DNA from: DATJGS01 sp035494735
GTDB taxonomy: Bacteria > Eisenbacteria > RBG-16-71-46
Assembly (NCBI GenBank): GCA_035494735.1
Contig: DATJGS010000037.1
Coordinates: 62,001 to 126,000, forward strand
Direction: 5' to 3'
DNA length: 64,000 nt
Positions 17,143-25,937 of the stretch are shown here, one piece after another; the first letter of the stretch is position 1; the number at the start of each line of letters is the position of its first letter. Position numbers and translations under genes: made by a program. The notes under the pieces were generated by a model. That model saw only the letters and a list, made by a program, of their open reading frames with translations. It did not search any database and was not told the DNA's origin.

Positions 17143-18473
17143 AGCCGACGGTGTTCCCGCGCCGCGCGGCGGCGGCCTTGTTCGTCGAGCGCCAACACCT
17201 CGAGCGGCCGCGCTCCCAGCGCCTGGGCCCGGCCAGCCTCACGCGCTTCGTCGAGGACGTCGGCGGATTGCAGATCGACTCCATCAACGTCGTCGCGCGC
17301 GCGCACTACCTGACGGCGTGGAGCCGGTTCGGAAACTACGATCCGCGCGCGCTCGATCGACTGCTGTACCGCCGGCGCGTGCTGTTCGAGTACTGGGCGC
17401 ACGCGGCGTGCTTCGTGCCGGTCTCGCTGCTCGCGCCGTGGCGCCGCGCCATGCTCGACTACGAAGTCGGCCACACCGGCTGGCGCAACTTCCTGAAGAA
17501 GCACGGCCCGCTTCTCGCGAGCGTCGAAGCCGCGTTCCGCGAGCGCGGCCCGCTCGGCATCTCCGACTTCGAGCAGGCGCGGCCCAAGGGCGCCGCCGGC
17601 TGGTGGAGTTGGCGGCCGGCGCAGCACGCGATCCACTACCTGTGGATGAGCGGGCGCACGCTGGTCCACTCGCGCGAGCACTTCCAGAAGCGCTTCGACC
17701 TCGCGCCGCGCATCGTGCCCGCGATCGAGTCGGTTGAACCACTGAGCTCGGCGGAGTTTCCGCGCTGGCACATGCGGCGCTCGCTGCACGCCATGGGCGC
17801 GGCCACCGAGACCGACCTGCACATGTACCTCACGTTCCCGCGCATCAAGGCGGTCGCGCGTCGCGCCACGCTGCGCTCGATGCTGAAGTCCGGCGAGGTC
17901 GTGCCCGTCACGATCGAAGGCGAACGTGCGCCATGGGTCGCGCTCGCCGAGGACGTGCCGCACCTCGAGCGCGCCGCGCGGCGGCGGAGCGCGCCGTCGG
18001 CGGGCACGACGCTGCTGTCGCCGTTCGATTCGTTCCTGTGGCACCGCAAGCGCGCGCAGAAACTGTTCGCCTTCGACTACACGATCGAAGTCTACGTGCC
18101 CGCGCCCAAGCGCAAGTACGGCTACTACGTGCTGCCGCTGTGGCACGACGGCCAGTTCATCGGTCGCGTCGACGTGAAGAACAACCGCCAGGAGCGCGTG
18201 CTCGAGGCGCGGCGCGTGCACCTGGAGCCGTGGCTGATGAAGGGCGCGGCCGGCCCGGGCGCGCATTGGGGCGCGCTCGATGCGGACGCGGCGCTCGCGG
18301 GCACCGGCGGCGCGCTCGCCGATCTGTCGCGTTTCCTCGGCGCCGAGCGCGTGCGCCTCGGCCCGGTGACTCCCGCCAAGGCGCGCGCGCCGCTCGCGCG
18401 GGCGCTGCAGCGCGCGATGGCCGGCGGCGAGACGCAGGCCAAGCCGGCCGCGCTCGAGGCGCTGGCGGACTAG
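17139..18473 (+). CDS. YcaQ/AlkX-like winged-helix DNA glycosylase
   Basis: A 444-residue protein of the HTH_42 (DUF1006) family, whose studied members (E. coli YcaQ, Streptomyces AlkZ) excise bulky or cross-linked alkylated bases. The key Q-x-D motif is present as Q45-I46-D47 in GGLQIDSINVVARAHYLTAWSR, followed by the winged-helix repeats characteristic of the family (YWAHAACFVP, the PSAGTTLLSPFDSFLWHR segment near residue 290, and KYGYYVLPLWHDGQFIGRVD). The start is GTG 17139, with a GTGA overlap with the GlcF-like gene. A role in repair of interstrand cross-links is inferred from the family. Confidence 0.85.
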   Translation: MKPTVFPRRAAAALFVERQHLERPRSQRLGPASLTRFVEDVGGLQIDSINVVARAHYLTAWSRFGNYDPRALDRLLYRRRVLFEYWAHAACFVPVSLLAPWRRAMLDYEVGHTGWRNFLKKHGPLLASVEAAFRERGPLGISDFEQARPKGAAGWWSWRPAQHAIHYLWMSGRTLVHSREHFQKRFDLAPRIVPAIESVEPLSSAEFPRWHMRRSLHAMGAATETDLHMYLTFPRIKAVARRATLRSMLKSGEVVPVTIEGERAPWVALAEDVPHLERAARRRSAPSAGTTLLSPFDSFLWHRKRAQKLFAFDYTIEVYVPAPKRKYGYYVLPLWHDGQFIGRVDVKNNRQERVLEARRVHLEPWLMKGAAGPGAHWGALDADAALAGTGGALADLSRFLGAERVRLGPVTPAKARAPLARALQRAMAGGETQAKPAALEALAD

Positions 18474-18476
18474 CGC

Positions 18477-19085
18477 ATGGGCCTGGAAGCACGCTGCGAA
18501 GTTCGTATCGGGCGCGCGCGCGCCGAGTGCCGCGCGCTGCTCGAGACCGACGAGCTGATCGTGCGTGGCGACGTGCGTGCCCGCGTTCCGTTTCGCGCGA
18601 TCCGCGAGATCACGGCCCGCGACGGCGTGCTGCGCGTCACCCACGACAATGGCACGCTATCGCTGGCCCTCGGTGAGGCGGCGGCCAAGTGGGCCGACCG
18701 CCTGAAGAATCCCAAGAGCGTGCTCGACAAGCTCGGCGTGAAGCCGGGGCAGCGCGTGGTCGTGCTCGGGGCGCCGGATGCCGGGCTCGCCACGGCGCTG
18801 CGATCGCGCGGCGCGACGGTGAGCGAGGGCCGAGTGGCGCGCGGCGCCGACGTCGTGTTCCTCGGCGCGACCACGCACGCCGCGTTGTCGCGCCTCGCGA
18901 CGCTCGAGCGCGCGATCGCGCGTAACGGCGCCATCTGGGTGCTGTGGAAGAAGGGCGTGGCCACACTCGGCGAGGATCACGTGCGAACCGCCGGGAAGCG
19001 CGCCGGGCTCGTCGACGTCAAGATCGTGCGCTACTCCGACGCGCTATCGGCGCTCAAGTTCGTGATCCCACTCGCGCGTCGCTAG
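18477..19085 (+). CDS. DUF3052-like protein
   Basis: A 202-residue soluble protein that begins three bases after the glycosylase stop, so it is probably in the same transcript. An N-terminal beta-rich part (residues ~1-60) is followed by LGVKPGQRVVVLGAPDAG, a loop resembling a Rossmann nucleotide-binding turn, then GADVVFLGATTHAALSRL and NGAIWVLWKKGVATLGEDHV. The pattern resembles DUF3052 proteins of unknown function. Its 3' end overlaps the convergent outer-membrane-type gene by 4 bases. Confidence 0.7.
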   Translation: MGLEARCEVRIGRARAECRALLETDELIVRGDVRARVPFRAIREITARDGVLRVTHDNGTLSLALGEAAAKWADRLKNPKSVLDKLGVKPGQRVVVLGAPDAGLATALRSRGATVSEGRVARGADVVFLGATTHAALSRLATLERAIARNGAIWVLWKKGVATLGEDHVRTAGKRAGLVDVKIVRYSDALSALKFVIPLARR

Positions 19086-19687
19086 AAGTATGCCCTCACG
19101 AACAGTCGCGGGCTCACGCCGAAGTCGAACGACTCGGTGTGCCCATCCTGGCTGACGTCGACCAGCAGCGGAATGTTCTGCTTCTGGGACGTGTGCTCCC
19201 AGCGAGCCGTGAACAAGCCTGTATGCGCCGCGATCGAGCAGTGCCACTTCGTGAAGTACTCCGCGCCGATCGCCATCCCGATGTCCGCGCCGTAGCGCTC
19301 CTGCCGGACGGAGTCGTTCGCGTCGTCGTGCTCGTGAAAGTAGTCACCGTGCACGAACACGTCCCAGTATGGCGAGAAGTCTCCGTCGGGATTCGTGAAC
19401 ATGCGCAGGCCCGGACCGGCTTCCAACGCGATGGCCGAGCCACCGGCGTCGCCGCCAGTGAACAAGGGGTTCGAGGTCGTCGAATGCGTCGTGAAGTCCT
19501 CGGCGCTGAACTGGGCGTCGAACACCCACGCCGATCGCGCCGAGCGACCGTGGATCAGCGAGACCTCGGTCGCGTTGTTTCCGAAGCCCGCGCCGAGGCC
19601 CCATTTGCCGGCCACGTCGGTGGCGAACGCATCGCGAGTGAGCAGAGACAATGCAACGACGGTGAGACCTCGGATCAGTGCTCTCAC
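19082..19687 (-). CDS. Secreted beta-rich protein, likely small outer-membrane beta-barrel
   Basis: A 201-residue protein starting at GTG 19687 with GAGGAGG 5 bases upstream. The first ~22 residues form a signal peptide (LTVVALSLLTRDAFA). The mature part is made of alternating aromatic/hydrophobic strands and short turns (WGLGAGFGNN, WVFDAQFSAEDF, YWDVFVHGDYFHEHDD, CSIAAHTGLFTARWEH) and ends in aromatic F (RLFVRAYF), as outer-membrane barrels usually do. I recognise no specific family. No neighbour indicates a function. Confidence 0.7.
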   Translation of the reverse strand: MRALIRGLTVVALSLLTRDAFATDVAGKWGLGAGFGNNATEVSLIHGRSARSAWVFDAQFSAEDFTTHSTTSNPLFTGGDAGGSAIALEAGPGLRMFTNPDGDFSPYWDVFVHGDYFHEHDDANDSVRQERYGADIGMAIGAEYFTKWHCSIAAHTGLFTARWEHTSQKQNIPLLVDVSQDGHTESFDFGVSPRLFVRAYF

Positions 19688-19757
19688 GGCGGCCTCCTCT
19701 GTTCCCGATCGCTACGGGATGCGGCCGGCGAGCGCCGGCCCGATCATCGCCCGATCC

Positions 19758-21113
19758 CTAGGCCTTCGAGGCGGCGGCCGCCACCTCGATCTCCACGTCG
19801 AGTCCCAATCCGCGGTGCAGCAGGCGCACGGTCTTGTCCGCTTCCTCCTCGCGCACGACGAACGACAGGTTCACGCGCGACGCGCCCTGCGAAATCATCT
19901 CGACGCCCACCCCGACGCCACCGAGCAGCGTGAACACGTGCCCGGCCAGACCGACGCGCTGCGGCGCGCCCTCGCCCACCACCGCGACGACGGCCAATCC
20001 ATGCCGCACCTCCACGCGCCCGATTCCCTCCAGCTCGGCGATCGCCGCATCCAGGTGCGCGAGATCGTCCACCGTGACCGAGATCGAGACTTCGGACGTC
20101 GTGACCAGGTCGACGACGACGTGATGGCGTCCGAACACTTCGAACACGCGGGCCAGGAAGCCGTGCGCGAGCAGCATGCGCGTCGAGGCGATGGTCACCG
20201 CCGACACGCCCTTCTTGCTGGCGATCGACTTGACGCGCCACGTCGCGTCGCTCTCCGGAGCGTCGGGCGTGATGAGCGAGCCCGCATCTTCCGGACGCTG
20301 CGTGTTCAGGATGCGCACCGGGATGTCGCGCTCGATCGCGGGCAGCAGCGTCTTCGGGTGCAGCACGCGCGCGCCGAAGTACGCGAGCTCGCTGGCCTCG
20401 GCGAACGAAAGCTGCGGCACGACGCGCGCCTCGGGCACGACGCGCGGATCCGCGCTCAGGAGCCCGCTCGTGTCCGTCCAGATCTGGATCTCGCGCGCGC
20501 CGAGCGCGGCGCCGATCAGCGCCGCGCTGTAGTCGGAGCCGCCGCGCCCGAGCGTGGTGGTGCGTCCGTCCAGCGTCACGCCCACGAATCCGGTGACGAC
20601 CGCGACGCGCGAGCGGTCGGCCAGCCCACGGCGCAGGCGCTCCGCGGCTTCGGGCAGCGGATGCGCGGCGCCGAAGCGATCGTCCGTGACGAGGCCGGCC
20701 ACGCCGGCGTCGACCGCGCGCGCGGGCACACCGGCCGCTTCGAGTCCCGCCGCGAACAGTGCGGCCGAGCAGCGCTCGCCGAACGCCAGCGCGTGATCGC
20801 GCTCGGCGCCGGTCAACGCGGCGGCCGGGCACGCGGCCACGAACGCGTGCCACGCAGCGATCACCTCGGCCATCGCCGCCGGTGACACCCCGATGTCGCA
20901 CGCGAACTCGAGATGGCGGGCGGTCAGCGTTTCGCCGAGCTCCGCGCGGCGTGCCGGGTCGCGGCACCAGTCGACGAGCAGGTTCGTGACGCCATGGAGC
21001 GCGCTCACGACCACGACCGGCGTCTCGGCGCGCCGCTCGGCCACGAGTCGGCAGGCCACGCGATAGTTCGCGGGTACGCCGACCGAAGTGCCGCCGAACT
21101 TCATGACGATCAC
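19758..21113 (-). CDS. lysC: Aspartate kinase
   Basis: A 451-residue monofunctional aspartokinase, which phosphorylates L-aspartate in the first step toward lysine, threonine and methionine. GTG 21113 is the start because AGGAGG lies 5 bases upstream; MKFGGTSVG begins at residue 4. Other signatures are TTLGRGGSDYSAALI (substrate binding), IWTDTSGLLSADPR, LAYFGARVLHPKTL, and two ACT regions in the C-terminal ~150 residues (SAVTIASTRM, GVGVGVEMISQGAS, VNLSFVVREEEAD) that normally mediate feedback inhibition. No homoserine dehydrogenase is fused. It is transcribed divergently from the CapA-like gene. Confidence 0.95.
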   Translation of the reverse strand: MIVMKFGGTSVGVPANYRVACRLVAERRAETPVVVVSALHGVTNLLVDWCRDPARRAELGETLTARHLEFACDIGVSPAAMAEVIAAWHAFVAACPAAALTGAERDHALAFGERCSAALFAAGLEAAGVPARAVDAGVAGLVTDDRFGAAHPLPEAAERLRRGLADRSRVAVVTGFVGVTLDGRTTTLGRGGSDYSAALIGAALGAREIQIWTDTSGLLSADPRVVPEARVVPQLSFAEASELAYFGARVLHPKTLLPAIERDIPVRILNTQRPEDAGSLITPDAPESDATWRVKSIASKKGVSAVTIASTRMLLAHGFLARVFEVFGRHHVVVDLVTTSEVSISVTVDDLAHLDAAIAELEGIGRVEVRHGLAVVAVVGEGAPQRVGLAGHVFTLLGGVGVGVEMISQGASRVNLSFVVREEEADKTVRLLHRGLGLDVEIEVAAAASKA

Positions 21114-21232
21114 GAACGCCTCCTGCCCCCGGGACGACGGCGCGGCGCTTCGCCGGCCATTCGCATGCGTTGGAACGGGCAATCTACACCGCGCGCCTCG
21201 TCGCGCGTACGGCTTTGTGCTTGAATGCGCGC

Positions 21233-22474
21233 GTGGATCGTCGCGTCTTCCTCGCCCGCTTCGCAGCGCTCCTGGCCGCCCCGGCCGTGGCCGGCCGCGC
21301 GTTGGCCGCGGCGCGCGTCGATTCGCTCGGCGCCGCGCCCGACAGCATCTTGGGCGCGCCGAACCCCGAGGTCGCGCTGCTCGCCGTGGGCGGCGACACC
21401 ACGCTCGGCTACAACCTCGAAGCCCACGTCGACGAGACGCTGGAGCTGGGGATCTCGCGCGAATCGCTGTTCCCCCTGTACCTGGCGAACGTGCGCCCGA
21501 TCCTCGAGTGGGCCGACGTGGCGATGGTGAACCTCGAGTGCCCGTTCACGACGCGCGGCGACGCGATGCAGAAGAACTTCAACTTCCGCGCGCGCCCCGA
21601 GCTGGTCGAGATCCTGAAAGCCGGCTCCATCGACGCGGTGACGTTGGCGAACAACCACCTCAAGGACTACGGCGACGACGGCGTTCGCGACACGATCGCC
21701 ACCCTGGACGGCGCCGGCATCGCGCACTTCGGCGCGGGCACGAACCTGGCGAAGGCGCGCCGCCCGCTCATCGTCGAGCGGCGCGGCGTCAAGCTCGGGT
21801 TCCTCGGCTACTACTTCCAGGCCGCGCCCGACATGCTCGAGCCCGAGGCCGTGTACGCCACCAAGCACGACCCGGGCGTGGCCGGCTGCTACAAGGACGC
21901 CGATTGCATCGAGCGCATGGTGCGCGAGGACGTGAAGCGCCTCGTGCCCAAGGTCGACGCGGCGATTCCGTTCTTCCACTGGGGCAAGGAGGGTTCGACC
22001 GACGTCCGCGACTACCAGACGCACCTCGCGCACCTCTGCGTCGACCTCGGCTGCCGCGCCGTGCTCGGCGCGCACCCGCATCGCTTCCAGGGCATCGAGG
22101 TGTACCGCGGCGCGCCGATCTTCTATTCGCTCGGCAATTTCCTGTTCGGAGGCAACAAGGATCCCAAGGACAAGCTGTCGGCGATCGTGCGCCTGCGCGT
22201 CACGAAGAGCGGCCCGATCGAGGCCGACGCCGTGCCCATCCAGATCACGCGCTGGCCGGACGCGCCGTTCCAGCCGTACGTGCTCGAGGGCCCGGAGAAG
22301 GACGCGGCGCTGATCCATTTCGCCGAATTGTCGCGCGGCTTCCCGGCCACGCTGCCGCAGCTCGCCACGTACATGCCGCCGGCGTTCGACGCGAGCTCGG
22401 GCGCGGCGGGGGGCTCCGCGGACTCACTGCGCGGCCACGCGCCGGCCGACTCGGCGGGAGCGCCGCGCCGCTAG
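21233..22474 (+). CDS. CapA/PgsA-like metallophosphatase family protein, exported
   Basis: A 413-residue protein. GTG 21233 is preferred because it opens a twin-arginine-like leader (DRRVFLARFAALLAAPAVAG); the frame also runs to 21170. The family pattern is clear: LLAVGGDTTLGYN, VNLECPFTT, LANNHLKDYGDDG, FFHWGKEG, GCRAVLGAHPHRFQGIE and FYSLGNFLFG. Members are calcineurin-like enzymes associated with poly-gamma-glutamate or capsule synthesis, but many have unknown substrates. No pgsBC partners are present here. The C-terminus is a low-complexity A/G/S tail. Confidence 0.87.
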   Translation: MDRRVFLARFAALLAAPAVAGRALAAARVDSLGAAPDSILGAPNPEVALLAVGGDTTLGYNLEAHVDETLELGISRESLFPLYLANVRPILEWADVAMVNLECPFTTRGDAMQKNFNFRARPELVEILKAGSIDAVTLANNHLKDYGDDGVRDTIATLDGAGIAHFGAGTNLAKARRPLIVERRGVKLGFLGYYFQAAPDMLEPEAVYATKHDPGVAGCYKDADCIERMVREDVKRLVPKVDAAIPFFHWGKEGSTDVRDYQTHLAHLCVDLGCRAVLGAHPHRFQGIEVYRGAPIFYSLGNFLFGGNKDPKDKLSAIVRLRVTKSGPIEADAVPIQITRWPDAPFQPYVLEGPEKDAALIHFAELSRGFPATLPQLATYMPPAFDASSGAAGGSADSLRGHAPADSAGAPRR

Positions 22475-22485
22475 CCCGTTGCCCC

Positions 22486-22514
22486 TTGGCCGGGGCGGCG
22501 CGGCTCTCTACAAT
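22486..22514 (+). promoter_or_regulatory. Promoter of the sortilin-like propeller gene
   Basis: TTGGCC (22486-22491) and TACAAT (22509-22514) are 17 bases apart, followed by a ~50-base leader to the ATG at 22572. Confidence 0.5.
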
Positions 22515-22571
22515 TGAGCGCGCTCGACCAACTCGCCGCACGCCACGTCGCTCCTCGTCCTGGACTCCGCC

Positions 22572-25169
22572 ATGCGCCCAAGTCGTGCCCTCCCTCTCGC
22601 CCTGCTCGTGGCCCTCGCCTGCCTCGCCGCCGATTCCGCGACCCGCGTGCGGCTGGCGCCGGCCGAGCGCGACGCGCACGAAGCCGAGGATCCGGGCGAC
22701 TGGTTCTTCGCGCAGCGCGCGTTCCCGGGCGCGACCGTGAACCAGGCCGCGTTCGACGCGGCGCGCGGCCAGGCGCTGGCCGATCGCGCGCGGCAGGCGC
22801 TGTCGACGAGCGCCACGCCGCTGGTGTGGACGCAGGCCGGGCCGTACAACATCGGCGGCCGCGTCACCGCGCTCGCCGTGCTGAACGGCGGCGTCACGGC
22901 CTACCTGGGCGCGGCCGACGGCGGCGTGTTCAGGTCCACGAACTCGGGCGTCAACTGGACGCCGATCTTCGACAACGCGTTCGGCACGCCGTCGATCGGC
23001 GCCATCACCATCGATCCGACGAACGCGAACACGGTGTACGTCGGCACCGGTGAAGCGAACGCGTCGGTCGACTCGTACGACGGCAGCGGGATGTATCGCA
23101 GCGACGACGCAGGCGCGACCTGGAGCCCGCTCGGGCTCGCGACGGTCGGCCGCATCGCGCGCATCGCCGTCGACCCGGCGAACTCCAGCCGCATCTTCGT
23201 CGCCGCGATGGGCTCCCAGTTCTCGACGGGTTCCAACCGCGGCCTGTACCGCAGCGAGAACGGCGGCGCGACGTGGAGCCGCGTGCTGTTCGTGAGCGAC
23301 AGCACGGGCGCGGGCGACGTCGTCGTGAACCCCGTCCATCCGGAGACGCTGTTCTGCGCGACGTGGGAGCGCGTGCGCCACCAGAACTACCGGCGCGCGT
23401 TCGGCCCCGAATGCGGCATCTGGCGCAGCGCGGACCACGGCGACACGTGGACGCTGCTGTCGAGCGGCCTGCCCGCGCCCAGCGACAACGTGGGGCGCAT
23501 CGCGCTCGGCATCGCGGCGTCGCGCCCGTCCACGATCTACGCGCAGATCGGCACCGGCGTCGCCGGCGGCTACAAGGGGCTCGGCCTGTACCGCAGCCTC
23601 GACGCCGGCCAGACCTGGGCGCGGCGCGACGGCGCGGGCACCACAAGCACGTTCAACAACGCGTTCGGCGGCTTCTGCTGGTACTTCGGCTCGATGGGCG
23701 TCGACCCGACGAACCCGGATCGCATCTTCTGCCTCGGCCAGTCGCTGCTGCGCTCGCTCGACGGCGGCGCCACGTACGCGACCGTCACCGGCGCGGCGCA
23801 CGTCGACGAGCACGCGATCTGGATCGACCCCACGAACGTGAACCGCGTGTTCCTGGGAAACGACGGCGGGTTCTTCTCGTCCACGAACGGCGGCAGCGTC
23901 TGGACCAAGTCCGTCGACCTGCCGATCTCCCAGTTCTACGCGTGCGACGTCGACGCGTCGAACCTGGCGCGGACCATGGGCGGCACGCAGGACAACAACT
24001 CCATCCAGACGTTCGGCTCGCCGACCGGCTGGACCGTGATGCTGGGCGGCGACGGCTTCTACGCGCTCGTCGACCCCACGAACCCGAATATCGTGTTCGC
24101 CGAGTCCCAGTACTGCAACGGCGGAGCCGGCCCGGCCAAGGCCACGGACGGCGGCGTGTTCTTCGGCACGCCCACCGGCTTCGCGCCCAGCGACCGCTAC
24201 AACTGGTGCACGCCGATCGTGCTAAATCCTCTGAACCACAACGTCGTGCTGACCGGCAGCCAGCGCGTGTACCGCAGCACCGACAACGGCGACAACTACT
24301 CGACCCTGGGCGGCGACCTGACCACGAATCCCGTCTCCCAGCTGGGCTTCGGCACGATCTCCACGATCGACGTCTCGCGGGCCGACACCAGCCTGTACTA
24401 CGTCGGCACCGACGACGGCCGGGTGTGGCGCTCGCCGGACCGCGGCTTCTCGTGGGCCGAGATCACCGCCGGGCTGCCGCTGCGCTCGATCACGCGCGTC
24501 ACGGCGGACCGCACAGACCCGAACGTCGTCTACGTGACGCTGTCCGGCTTCGGCAGCGACGAGCACGCGCCGCACGTGTTCCGCAGCGCGGATCGGGGTA
24601 CGAACTGGACCTCGATCGCCGGCAACCTGCCGGACGCGCCGGCCAACGATCTCGTGGTCGACACGCTCGACCCGAACACGCTGTACCTCGGCACCGACGT
24701 CGGGGTCTACGCGACGCGCAACCTCGGGGCCGGCTGGTTCCCGCTCGGGACAGGATTGCCCATCCAGGCGGTTTTCGATCTCGCGCTGCACGCCGGCACG
24801 CACACGCTGGTGGTCGGCACGCACGGTCGCTCGCTGTGGAAGCTGGACCTCGGCGGCCTGCCGCTCGCGGTTCCACCCGCGCCGTCCGCGGCGCGTCTCG
24901 CGCTGTCGTTCCCTTCGCCGAATCCGAGTCGCGCGAGCGCTCGCTTCACGCTCGAAGTGTCGCGTGCCATGTCCGTGGAGGTAGCGGTGTTCGACGCGTC
25001 GGGTCGGCGCGTGGCGACACTGTTCCGAGGCGCATGTGGAGCGGGCCAAATCACTCTCGCCTGGGACGGCCGCGACGCCGCGGGACGTCGCGCGAGCGCG
25101 GGCGCGTACTGGGTGCGCGCGGCGAGCGCCGAGGGTGTCGCGACGCGCTCGCTCGTCCGACTCGAGTGA
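22572..25169 (+). CDS. Secreted sortilin/BNR-type beta-propeller protein with FlgD-like C-terminus
   Basis: An 865-residue exported protein with a signal peptide (RALPLALLVALACLAADSA). Residues ~80-770 contain many Asp-box turns of the VPS10/sortilin type (GGVFRSTNSGVNWTPI, GMYRSDDAGATWSP, GLYRSENGGATWSR, GLYRSLDAGQTWAR, VYRSTDNGDNYS, VWRSPDRGFSWAE), predicting a large multi-bladed propeller like those of surface glycoside hydrolases. The last ~85 residues (PNPSRASARF, VAVFDASGRRVATL, AWDGRDAAGRR, LVRLE) are the FlgD Ig-like domain. No active-site acids could be assigned. Likely cell-surface. Confidence 0.87.
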   Translation: MRPSRALPLALLVALACLAADSATRVRLAPAERDAHEAEDPGDWFFAQRAFPGATVNQAAFDAARGQALADRARQALSTSATPLVWTQAGPYNIGGRVTALAVLNGGVTAYLGAADGGVFRSTNSGVNWTPIFDNAFGTPSIGAITIDPTNANTVYVGTGEANASVDSYDGSGMYRSDDAGATWSPLGLATVGRIARIAVDPANSSRIFVAAMGSQFSTGSNRGLYRSENGGATWSRVLFVSDSTGAGDVVVNPVHPETLFCATWERVRHQNYRRAFGPECGIWRSADHGDTWTLLSSGLPAPSDNVGRIALGIAASRPSTIYAQIGTGVAGGYKGLGLYRSLDAGQTWARRDGAGTTSTFNNAFGGFCWYFGSMGVDPTNPDRIFCLGQSLLRSLDGGATYATVTGAAHVDEHAIWIDPTNVNRVFLGNDGGFFSSTNGGSVWTKSVDLPISQFYACDVDASNLARTMGGTQDNNSIQTFGSPTGWTVMLGGDGFYALVDPTNPNIVFAESQYCNGGAGPAKATDGGVFFGTPTGFAPSDRYNWCTPIVLNPLNHNVVLTGSQRVYRSTDNGDNYSTLGGDLTTNPVSQLGFGTISTIDVSRADTSLYYVGTDDGRVWRSPDRGFSWAEITAGLPLRSITRVTADRTDPNVVYVTLSGFGSDEHAPHVFRSADRGTNWTSIAGNLPDAPANDLVVDTLDPNTLYLGTDVGVYATRNLGAGWFPLGTGLPIQAVFDLALHAGTHTLVVGTHGRSLWKLDLGGLPLAVPPAPSAARLALSFPSPNPSRASARFTLEVSRAMSVEVAVFDASGRRVATLFRGACGAGQITLAWDGRDAAGRRASAGAYWVRAASAEGVATRSLVRLE

Positions 25170-25286
25170 GATTTCGCGTCCCGCACGCCGAGAGCGATTT
25201 CACCCGCAATTGGCGCGGCCCGGAATATGCATCGCTTTCGACCGCTCCAAATCGGGTCCGAATGACGCTCACCGCGAAAAAGACCT

Positions 25287-25314
25287 TTGAAAATGCGGGC
25301 GCCCTTGCTATACC
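25287..25314 (+). promoter_or_regulatory. Promoter of the HU gene
   Basis: TTGAAA (25287-25292) and TATACC (25309-25314) are separated by 16 bases inside a relatively AT-rich stretch, which is unusual in this genome. The leader to the ATG at 25395 is about 75 bases and ends in the purine-rich GGGAGAGGAAGGAACC. Confidence 0.6.
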
Positions 25315-25394
25315 CGCTCCTGGCTAAGGCGTGTCGCGACTCCGATGCGCCCGCCCGAAGCGCTCATAGACCTTCATAGGGAGAGGAAGGAACC

Positions 25395-25676
25395 ATGGCG
25401 AAGATGATGACGAAGTCCCAGATTGCCGGCTACATCGCCAACAAGTTTGAGCTCACCAAGAAGCAGAGCGTCCAGATTCTCGAAGAGCTCGCGACGCTGG
25501 CCGCCAAGCAGGCCAGAAACGGCTTCGTGTTCCCGGGCGTTGGCAAGCTCGTGGTCGTGAAGCGCAAGGCGCGTATGGGCCGCAACCCGCAGACCGGCGA
25601 GGCCATCAAGATTCCGGCCAAGACCGTGCTGAAGTTCCGCATCGCGAAGGCGATGAAGGAGCTCGCGCTCAAGTAG
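25395..25676 (+). CDS. HU-family nucleoid DNA-binding protein
   Basis: A 93-residue histone-like protein with a strong GAGAGGAAGGA ribosome binding site. It has the HU fold: helical TKSQIAGYIANKFELTKKQSVQILEEL, the beta saddle FVFPGVGKLVVVKRKARMG, and the DNA-wrapping arm signature RMGRNPQTGEAIKIPAKTVLKF, then a C-terminal helix. The conserved proline at the arm tip is present (NPQTGE). HU dimers bend and compact DNA. It has its own promoter and a good terminator, so it is monocistronic and probably highly expressed. Confidence 0.96.
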   Translation: MAKMMTKSQIAGYIANKFELTKKQSVQILEELATLAAKQARNGFVFPGVGKLVVVKRKARMGRNPQTGEAIKIPAKTVLKFRIAKAMKELALK

Positions 25677-25694
25677 AGCGAACCCGATTTGCGG

Positions 25695-25731
25695 AACGGC
25701 CCGGCGCCCGAGCGTCGGGCCGTTCTTGTTT
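25695..25731 (+). terminator. Rho-independent terminator of the HU gene
   Basis: AACGGCCCG (25695-25703) and CGGGCCGTT (25716-25724) form a perfect 9-bp stem with a 12-nt loop, directly followed by CTTGTTT. It begins 18 bases after the stop codon. Confidence 0.85.
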
Positions 25732-25743
25732 GTGCGACACCGC

Positions 25744-25907
25744 GAGGCAACGCGACCGCGGGCGCCGTCGCGCGGTGGAGGCAGGCGCGAAAAGACGGGT
25801 AGGGGCCCGTCGCCCCTTCCCCACCCCCCCACCTCCCCGGGGCTCCCGCCCTCCCCGACTTTTCGCACCTGCCTCCACCGCGCTGCGTGGCTCGGTCGCG
25901 TTGCCTC
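25744..25907. repeat. Long intergenic imperfect inverted repeat
   Basis: The left arm (25744-25797) and right arm (25856-25907) are inverted copies. The outer 15 bp pair perfectly (25744-25758 with 25893-25907), the inner 27 bp pair at 25 positions (25771-25797 with 25856-25882), and an unpaired 10-12-nt bubble lies between. The 58-nt loop is C-rich on the plus strand. It lies between the HU terminator and the start of the ABC ATPase gene. Its length and symmetry suggest a miniature mobile or REP-like element, or a structured leader of the ABC operon. Confidence 0.8.
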
Positions 25908-25937
25908 ACCCTAGACGCTCTGTCACGATGGCCTTGC

